From Faecalibacterium prausnitzii (GTDB lineage: Bacteria; Bacillota; Clostridia; Oscillospirales; Ruminococcaceae): a stretch of DNA of 64,000 nt. The stretch spans positions 1-64,000 of the forward strand of contig NZ_PRLD01000014.1 in assembly GCF_003287405.1 (NCBI RefSeq). Reading direction: 5' to 3'. The notes under the pieces were generated by a model that was given only the letters and a program-made list of their open reading frames with translations, ran no database searches and was not told the DNA's origin. The position numbers were made by a program, and so were the translations under genes. Positions 58,323 through 64,000 of this stretch are shown here, in pieces (position 1 is the stretch's first letter; each line of letters opens with the position of its first letter).

Positions 58323-59514
58323 CCTCTACTCTCGCTTTCCCCATCAGTAGCAATTGCATCAGTGCTTTTTTCTTCTGCTTTTCGGCCTCAATAGATTTTT
58401 GTAGCAGGTCAATTTCATGGTCAGCAACCCTTAAAATTTTAGCAATTTCTTTCTGCTCTTCGGTTTCTGGCATTGTAATTTTGATTCTGAAGAAATCATC
58501 AACAGCAATATTTAACATTCCGTGATTTCTTGCTCCCTCTTGAACAATTGATTGAATTTCTCGATTTATAATACTCGTCTCAAAATATTGTTCCAGAAAG
58601 TCAAGGGACGCCAATTTCTTGTTTACTGCAAAGCAAATATAAAGGGGCGAAACAACGCCTTGGACATATCTCTTCAAGCGTTTTATTGTGCCGTACGGAT
58701 AGCCTTTCGAGTAACTTCTATTGTATGCGAATTCGTCTTTTGAAAGCAAGTAGTAGTTGCTTTTATCGTCACTTGCAATTACTTTGTCAAAAAATTCCGT
58801 CTGATTTATCAATCCATACTGCGCCGATATTGTAAGAACGTTGTTATTTCCAACCGTATTTTTGGTTTCATTACGGCATGAAATTTCATTCAAGTGAATA
58901 GTTTTCCACTCACCCCCAAATCCCGGCAGCCGCTTTTTCCCGGTCAGCAACTGCTGCATCAGATATTTTTTCTGCTGCTGTTTTTGAGCAAGGAGCTTTT
59001 CTTTCAGCTCAATCACTTTGTCCTGTGTGGAAAGGATGGCAGCAATCTTTTGCTGCTCAGAAAGGGGAGGCAATGTAATTTTACTTTTCAGAAAACGTTC
59101 CTGCCCTAAGGTTCGGTTCCGTCCAGCCCCACCTGGAGATGCCGCTTCCAGAATATCTGTTCCTCTCTTAGTTAGAAAATAATAAATCAAGTAATCAATA
59201 TCTACCAAATCATTCTTCGGGCGATACATTGGAAAGCGGTGGGAACCAATCATACCAATTTCATTTTCAGTCGTTTTTGTGATTGCCTGTTCCCATGCAA
59301 ATACCACGTTAAGAATAAAGCAATTGGGCTGAATCCAGAAAACCTGCTTGTTTCCAAGAGCCTTTCCCAAAACTGGTTCTTTATAAAATAAGCCCTTTCC
59401 GTGAGAGCGAATACCAATTTGGACATATTTTTTGTTTGATTCAACATTAACAGGGACTTCAACGCGTTCGAGAATATCACGGAATAAATAAACATTCCAA
59501 TTTTTTGGTTCCAT
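58300..59514 (-). CDS. hsdS: Type I restriction specificity subunit S (HsdS), full-size
   Basis: 404 residues from the ATG at 59514 (MEPKNWNVYLF). Two target-recognition domains (about 1-150 and 200-345) each end in a conserved helical region: LPPLSEQQKIAAILS then LKEKLLAQKQQQKKYLMQQL (about 152-190), and TMPETEEQKEIAKIL then EAEKQKKKALMQL (about 350-390). It gives the bipartite DNA target. The ribosome site GAGGAAA is weak and distant. It overlaps the membrane-protein gene. Confidence 0.93.
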   Translation of the reverse strand: MEPKNWNVYLFRDILERVEVPVNVESNKKYVQIGIRSHGKGLFYKEPVLGKALGNKQVFWIQPNCFILNVVFAWEQAITKTTENEIGMIGSHRFPMYRPKNDLVDIDYLIYYFLTKRGTDILEAASPGGAGRNRTLGQERFLKSKITLPPLSEQQKIAAILSTQDKVIELKEKLLAQKQQQKKYLMQQLLTGKKRLPGFGGEWKTIHLNEISCRNETKNTVGNNNVLTISAQYGLINQTEFFDKVIASDDKSNYYLLSKDEFAYNRSYSKGYPYGTIKRLKRYVQGVVSPLYICFAVNKKLASLDFLEQYFETSIINREIQSIVQEGARNHGMLNIAVDDFFRIKITMPETEEQKEIAKILRVADHEIDLLQKSIEAEKQKKKALMQLLLMGKARVEDEQRQDG

Positions 59515-59522
59515 AATCACGA

Positions 59523-60416
59523 TTATTTTCCTCGGATATAAGATAAGTCCATTCCATATTTCTGAAGCTTCTTCTCCATATTGCAAAGTTCATTTTCTGC
59601 TCTTTTCCAATACGGAAGACATATTTTTTCATAAAACCCATCTAGCTTTTCTACGCAAATCGAATGGTATAAGGCTTTACCTGCTTTTGTAAAGATTGCT
59701 CCGCCAACAGCAATTCGCTTTGTTTCAGATAAAGGGTAGATTTCATCAAAATATTGAACTGTAGTTTCACCTGTTTCACTTGCTAAAAAATATGAATTGG
59801 AATTTGTATTAATAAGTCCAAGTGATGTTAAGTCGATTAACGTATCAAGTGCAAGGCCCCACTGCGCATATTTATCAATATTGACAGTGTCAATGATTGG
59901 CGATGCTGATTTGCCCATCCGAATAGCCATTCTGCAAATTAAAGAAAAGTTTTCTGCATCCTCTTTGTCCATCCGCGGAAGAATTTCCAACAAGGCTCTT
60001 GGTACACATCCTGGCTCATTGCACTCATTCGCTAAAATCTTGCCCCAAATAAGTTGAAACTCTTCGGAAGACACAAGCCGAGCTTTATCCATGAACTGTG
60101 CCAACCAGTCAGCATCAATATTTTCTGGCTTTGCATCACTTTTCACAGATTGTATGGCAATGGATACAATGTTTTCTTGGTTGCAGTACTCGCGAATAAT
60201 CTTTTTGGCATTACTGATTCGAGCTGCTTTAATTAGTGGATCAATGTTACTGTTTTGGATTTCAGCAATATAGGTATTTATTGCTACGCGATTTGGCGTA
60301 TCATGGTTTGCATACCAACCCACAGCGTGCGACAATTTATCCAACAATGCTGTAATAACTCCGCCTAATGCAGTGGCAGCTTCACCGGTTCCTAAAAGAT
60401 CTGTTAATGTTCCCAT
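59523..60416 (-). CDS. DUF2806-like protein in the RM operon
   Basis: 297 residues from the ATG at 60416, which follows AGGAGGAAGGAAAA; an earlier in-frame ATG at 60470 also has a possible site. It has a hydrophobic N-terminal helix (ALGGVITALLDKL), then text typical of DUF2806 proteins: FMDKARLVSSEEFQLIWGKI near residues 109-128, then ALLEILPRMDKEDAENF. A C-terminal charged helix follows. DUF2806 has no established function. It lies between hsdM and hsdS and is probably cytoplasmic. Confidence 0.7.
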   Translation of the reverse strand: MGTLTDLLGTGEAATALGGVITALLDKLSHAVGWYANHDTPNRVAINTYIAEIQNSNIDPLIKAARISNAKKIIREYCNQENIVSIAIQSVKSDAKPENIDADWLAQFMDKARLVSSEEFQLIWGKILANECNEPGCVPRALLEILPRMDKEDAENFSLICRMAIRMGKSASPIIDTVNIDKYAQWGLALDTLIDLTSLGLINTNSNSYFLASETGETTVQYFDEIYPLSETKRIAVGGAIFTKAGKALYHSICVEKLDGFYEKICLPYWKRAENELCNMEKKLQKYGMDLSYIRGK

Positions 60417-60579
60417 TTTTCCTTCCTCCTGCGATTTACTTCTTGCAGTCGATAGGCTTTCATCGTCCATGCTCTTGCTTTCCTTTCATAAGAAAGTATA
60501 TCATACGCCGATGTACAATTTAAACTACAATATTTCGGAATTTTTGCATCATAAACTGTGCATTGCCTCGTATAAAGCT

Positions 60580-62127
60580 TTACAACCCCAGCTCATCCAA
60601 ATACTTTTTCATCTGCTCCTGTACCTGCGCCAGTTCAGCTTCGATATCCGCAATATTTTTCTTCACCGCCTGAATATCTACCGGGTCTTCCTCTTCAAAA
60701 GTATCCACATAGCGGGGAATGTTCAGATTGTAGTCGTTCTCCCGGATTTCATCCAGCGTCGCACGATAGCTGTACTTCGGCGTGGTTTCACGCTTTTTAT
60801 AGGCATCCACAATTTTCTGGATGTCCGTGTCTCGCAGAAGGTTCTGGTTCTTGCCTTTCTCGAAGTTGCCCTCTGCGGAAGCGTCGATGAACAGAACATT
60901 ATCGACACCTCGGCTAATGCGATCCTTGCGGAACACCAGAATGCAGGCCGGAATGCCCGTGCCGTAAAACAGGTTGGCAGGCAGACCGATCACAGCATCC
61001 AGAAGGTTGTGTTCAACAATCTGGCGGCGAATTTTGCCCTCGCTCGCACCGCGGAACAGTACACCGTGGGGCAGCACGACAGCCATTCGGCCTTGACTGC
61101 GGTCAAGGCTGTTGAGCATATGCAGAACAAAAGCATAATCACCCTTGGAAGATGGTGGAACGCCCCAATCAAAGCGCCCCCATGGGTCCAGAGAAGCGTT
61201 CATTTTTTCCGGCTTTTTTCCCTTGGCATCCAAAACCGCATTGGAAAGGAAGCCGCTGTCCCATTTGTCCAAACTGAATGGCGGGTTTGCCACAATGCAC
61301 TGGAACAACATCAGATTATCGTTTTCGATATTCTGCGGGTTGCTCAGGGTGTCGCCCTGCCAGATGCGGGCATCGTCTACCTCGTGCAGGAACATATTCA
61401 TCTTGCACAGAGCCCATGTCTGTGCGTTTAATTCCTGACCGTAAACTGCCACTTTTCCGTCCGGCACGCGCTTGCATGCCTTGAGCAGGAGACCACCGCT
61501 GCCGCAGGTCGGGTCATAGATACGGTCATTTTCCTGCGGATCTACCAATGCCGCTGCCAGTTCGGAGACCTTGCTCGGCGTAAAGAACTCTCCGCCCTTC
61601 TTGCCGGCGTCCGAAGCAAAGTTGCCGATCATATATTCGTAGGCATCACCGATAATGTCAGAACCGTCCAGCGCAGAAGAACGCAGGTCAAGTCCGTGGA
61701 AGTCTTCCAGCAGGTTGCAGAGGGTCGCATTTTTTGCCTTGATGTCTGTACCAAAGTCCACATTGGAGTTGAAATCGATGGAGCGAAACACGTTCCGAAG
61801 CTTGCTGCTGTTATGATCTTCAATAGAAGCCAGTGCCGTGTTGATCTTCAGCCCGATTTCGGAATCATGGCGATTTTTATAAAGGTACCCAAACGTAGAT
61901 GTATCATCCAGCTTAAAACGCTCACGGCTCATGGCACGCTCGACACGGCGTTCATCACCGTCGTATTGCTCCCGGTATTGCTCTCGTTTTTCCTCCGAAA
62001 CGTCGCTCAGATATTTTACGAACAGCATGGAAAGAATGTAGTCCTTATAACGGGAACTGTCAATTTTACCGCGAAAGCTGTCGCAGGCGTTCCAAAGAAC
62101 GCGTTCGATTTCCGATTTTGTCGTCAT
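60580..62127 (-). CDS. hsdM: Type I restriction-modification DNA adenine methyltransferase (HsdM)
   Basis: 515 residues. The N-terminal HsdM helical domain (1-150) precedes SAM motif I YDPTCGSGGLL at 204-214 (with FFTPSKVSELAAALV at 181-195), and catalytic motif IV ANPPF at 280-284, giving N6-adenine methylation. A C-terminal helix (IADIEAELAQVQEQM) contacts HsdS. Full length. It lies 5 bases downstream of the half-size S gene. Confidence 0.96.
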   Translation of the reverse strand: MTTKSEIERVLWNACDSFRGKIDSSRYKDYILSMLFVKYLSDVSEEKREQYREQYDGDERRVERAMSRERFKLDDTSTFGYLYKNRHDSEIGLKINTALASIEDHNSSKLRNVFRSIDFNSNVDFGTDIKAKNATLCNLLEDFHGLDLRSSALDGSDIIGDAYEYMIGNFASDAGKKGGEFFTPSKVSELAAALVDPQENDRIYDPTCGSGGLLLKACKRVPDGKVAVYGQELNAQTWALCKMNMFLHEVDDARIWQGDTLSNPQNIENDNLMLFQCIVANPPFSLDKWDSGFLSNAVLDAKGKKPEKMNASLDPWGRFDWGVPPSSKGDYAFVLHMLNSLDRSQGRMAVVLPHGVLFRGASEGKIRRQIVEHNLLDAVIGLPANLFYGTGIPACILVFRKDRISRGVDNVLFIDASAEGNFEKGKNQNLLRDTDIQKIVDAYKKRETTPKYSYRATLDEIRENDYNLNIPRYVDTFEEEDPVDIQAVKKNIADIEAELAQVQEQMKKYLDELGL

Positions 62128-62132
62128 AGTCG

Positions 62133-62720
62133 TTATCCTTTCCTCTGTGCGTGATTCATTTGTTCCAGCATCGCCTCATAGCAGCTTCGCTTTTCAACTT
62201 CCAACTTACGCAGAAGGCGTAGTTCCTGCTGTGCCAGCAAGCGAAGCGCTTCCATCTGGCGTTGTATTTCCGGCGATGGCAGCTGAAGCTCCAAGCGGCA
62301 AAAATACCTTGCGTTTACGGAGCTGATCATACTTTTGGTGGTATTTTGATAGATCTGCCTTTTTGCCTTCGGCGTGTTCAGATACCAATAAAGATACCCC
62401 GGCACAAGCTCTGTTCCCTGAATGCGAATTACGACAAAATTCGACGTGATCACCAAGTTGCGTGTGGTGTCGTCAATCAAAACTGCTGTGTAGGGGGCAG
62501 TCAAGCGCACTACAATGTCATTTGGCTGCGTCAGATAGTCCATGGACAATGGTTCTTTCGCGAAGTACGGCTCCAATTCAGCAGGATCAATCTCACCTTC
62601 CGCTTTTACCGCCCGTAGACTAAGTTGGTGGTATCGGATCGCCTGTGGGGAGTCGGCGCTTGCCTGTTTTCGAGAAAGGACAAGTCCGCTACGGATATCT
62701 GCAATTTCTCCAAGATTCAT
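62133..62720 (-). CDS. Half-size type I specificity-subunit-like protein
   Basis: 195 residues: one target-recognition-like domain (GEIADIRSGLVLSRKQ at the start, then VRLTAPYTAVLI and VPGYLYWYLN) and one conserved helix (LPSPEIQRQMEALRLLAQQE then LRKLEVEKRSCYEAMLEQM). Full HsdS has two such units; this has one. Half-S proteins in some systems dimerise or donate recognition domains. The ATG follows AGCAGAGGTGTGAA. It is first in the operon, directly before hsdM. Confidence 0.85.
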   Translation of the reverse strand: MNLGEIADIRSGLVLSRKQASADSPQAIRYHQLSLRAVKAEGEIDPAELEPYFAKEPLSMDYLTQPNDIVVRLTAPYTAVLIDDTTRNLVITSNFVVIRIQGTELVPGYLYWYLNTPKAKRQIYQNTTKSMISSVNARYFCRLELQLPSPEIQRQMEALRLLAQQELRLLRKLEVEKRSCYEAMLEQMNHAQRKG

Positions 62721-62772
62721 TTCACACCTCTGCTGTCACGTGCAATAAAGAACAAAAGCTTTTGAAAAAGAA

Positions 62773-62797
62773 AGACAGAGCGGATTTCACTCTGTCT
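62773..62797 (-). promoter_or_regulatory. Hairpin at the 5' end of the RM operon transcript
   Basis: AGACAGAG (62773-62780) and CTCTGTCT (62790-62797) form an 8-bp stem; on the minus strand TTCTTTTTC follows. It lies at the predicted transcript start and could act as an early terminator or a stabilising 5' stem. Confidence 0.45.
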
Positions 62798-62805
62798 CTG
62801 AGTTA

Positions 62806-62835
62806 AGTATACTCTGCTTTGATTATCAATGTCAA
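62806..62835 (-). promoter_or_regulatory. Promoter of the type I RM operon
   Basis: On the minus strand TTGACA (62830-62835), an 18-base spacer and TATACT (62806-62811), about 85 bases before the first gene. Confidence 0.8.
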
Positions 62836-63073
62836 GTGCTTTTTGCAAATTATCCCGTCATAATTAAAAATAACACTATTTTTGAGCTTATCAAATTTCA
62901 CCGTTTCCCTGATCTTACCCACATGACACTATAGCATCGTAGAATTGGCTCGGATTTTTTATTTTGCATCATTGTATACAACACATGGACTGAGAGGGTG
63001 GGTAACTTGGACTACGAGTCCATAAACTTTTGCTGCGGAAACCGGTACACTGTTGTCAAAGGAGGCGAACAAT
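62836..63073. other. Spacer between the RM operon and the ParB-like gene
   Basis: About 240 bp with no gene. It is AT-rich in its left half; the ParB-like gene begins after AAAGGAGGCGAACAAT. No direct repeat of an attachment-site type was recognised. Confidence 0.5.
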
Positions 63074-64000
63074 ATGCTGAAACTAAGCAATCTCAAAATA
63101 GACCCCGAGTTTTCCGCTCAAATTTTGCCGCTGAGTTTTGAGGAGCTCCAGCAGCTTGAAATGAACATGATTCGAGACGGAAAGCTCACAGACCCGATCA
63201 TTGTGTGGAACAAAACCATTCTGGACGGGCATAACCGCTACAACATCCTGCGGAAGCATTCGTTTATTGAATATGAGATCAAAGAAATGGAGTTTTCCAG
63301 CCATCAGGAGGCTCTGATCTGGATCTGCAATCATCAGCTTGGGCGGCGCAACCTGACACCTGAGCGTAGAAAGTATCTGATTGGAAAGCGGTATGAAATG
63401 GAAAAACAGGTCTCTCAAAACCGCGGCAATCAGTATACATCCGCCAAGAAAGATGCCACGGATCAAAATGATCCCTGCCAAAACAAATCCGGCAGCCACG
63501 TTACGCGGCAGCGGATCGCAAACGAGACCGGCACCAGCGAGGGTTATGTGCAGCGTGCCGAAAAGTACATGAACGGCGTGGAGGCTGCCGATGAAGCAGC
63601 ACCCGGTGCCCGGGAGGAAATTCTAAACGGGAAAATCAAAGCTGCTGACCGTGAGATCTGTGCCATCGCTAAGGCTCCGAAGGAACAGCGGTCGGAAATC
63701 GTTGCAGAACTTCGCAAGCCGAAAAGTGAGCGAGATAAGCAGCTTGCTTCCTCTACAAAAAGCCCTTCCGTGAAGGTAGAATCTTTTGATGATGACGGAA
63801 GTCGATTTCTGATCGGCATTTCAAAAAAAGTACAAGGGCACAAAAGGGCACTGACCGAAAGTGATCAAAAAGCCCTGAAAAAATCTGTTGAAGCATCTGC
63901 GGATCATTCCATCCACATCGCTGCGATTGAAGGTGCTTATGACGCCTTTATCGAGAATTGGGAACTCACGTTTCGAGAGTACCCAGATCTTCTGACAGGG
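63074..64000 (+). CDS. ParB/Spo0J-like protein, truncated by the window edge
   Basis: 309 codons without a stop, running off the right end. The N-terminal ParB-nuclease-like domain has LSFEELQQLEMNMIRDG, DPIIVWN and ILDGHNRYNIL near residues 54-64. Next is a Gln/Lys-rich linker, then a helix-turn-helix VTRQRIANETGTSEGYVQRA near 148-167. Such proteins occur on plasmids, conjugative elements and as accessory regulators, so the right end may lie in an integrative element. The ATG follows AAAGGAGGCGAACAAT. The C-terminus is not visible. Confidence 0.85.
   Translation, partial: MLKLSNLKIDPEFSAQILPLSFEELQQLEMNMIRDGKLTDPIIVWNKTILDGHNRYNILRKHSFIEYEIKEMEFSSHQEALIWICNHQLGRRNLTPERRKYLIGKRYEMEKQVSQNRGNQYTSAKKDATDQNDPCQNKSGSHVTRQRIANETGTSEGYVQRAEKYMNGVEAADEAAPGAREEILNGKIKAADREICAIAKAPKEQRSEIVAELRKPKSERDKQLASSTKSPSVKVESFDDDGSRFLIGISKKVQGHKRALTESDQKALKKSVEASADHSIHIAAIEGAYDAFIENWELTFREYPDLLTG

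Overview
The window reads as chromosome of a GC-rich Clostridia-type gut Firmicute, most likely Faecalibacterium or a close Oscillospiraceae relative. This is inferred from high-GC coding sequence with strong AGGAGG ribosome sites, the gene set (sodium-coupled transporters, Rnf-type membrane subunits, GlcNAc PTS with nagA, DUF6061-like and other small Clostridia proteins), and many dispersed palindromic repeats built around CTCTCCC(AAA)GGGAGAG. No rRNA, tRNA or CRISPR array was seen.

Positions 1-48900 are mainly core chromosome. In order: an AGCS amino-acid:cation symporter; a MATE exporter; a secreted Tat-type alpha/beta hydrolase (minus); a minus operon DUF1015 - DEAD-box helicase - RlmA-like methyltransferase; a minus operon rpe - rnfD - rnfE - rnfA - DUF4015-like protein; a two-component system; a Fic protein; ychF; mtnN; a small EamA transporter; a MarR regulator and NhaC antiporter; a thioesterase; a metal-responsive cassette (ArsR/CzrA-type regulator, HMA metal-binding protein, Zn/Cd-type P1B ATPase); an SLC13-type permease - VOC protein - Na+/Ca2+ exchanger operon; two adjacent CobW-family GTPases, one with a very His/Asp/Cys-rich loop and one fused to a YcgQ/DUF1980-like domain; aminopeptidase P; a HigBA-type toxin-antitoxin pair; a LytTR regulator; a glycosyltransferase; a HAD phosphatase; a patatin followed by a divergent PTS Enzyme I; rsmE; prmA; a GlcNAc-type PTS EIICB followed by nagA and a GNAT acetyltransferase; and a TetR regulator beside a secreted Cys-rich repeat protein.

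From about 49360 to the end the sequence is visibly more AT-rich and has accessory character. It contains a gene-free stretch with tandem 51/52-bp repeats, an AAA ATPase/DUF234-type gene bracketed by two near-identical 37-bp palindromes, a divergent pair (an unknown tail-anchored 111-aa protein and a helix-turn-helix regulator), a possible recombinase remnant, and then a seven-gene type I restriction-modification operon on the minus strand: half-size S - hsdM - DUF2806 protein - full-size hsdS - unknown multi-pass membrane protein - hsdR - YgjP-like M48 metalloprotease. A ParB-like protein runs off the right edge, suggesting a mobile or conjugative element begins or continues there.

The best candidates for undescribed biology are the extended type I RM operon with its embedded membrane protein and DUF2806 protein, and the palindrome-bracketed ATPase. 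Secondary candidates are the Rnf D-E-A set lacking C, G and B, the CobW-DUF1980 fusion beside the metal-loop GTPase, and the Enzyme I paralogue with a substituted metal-ligand position.
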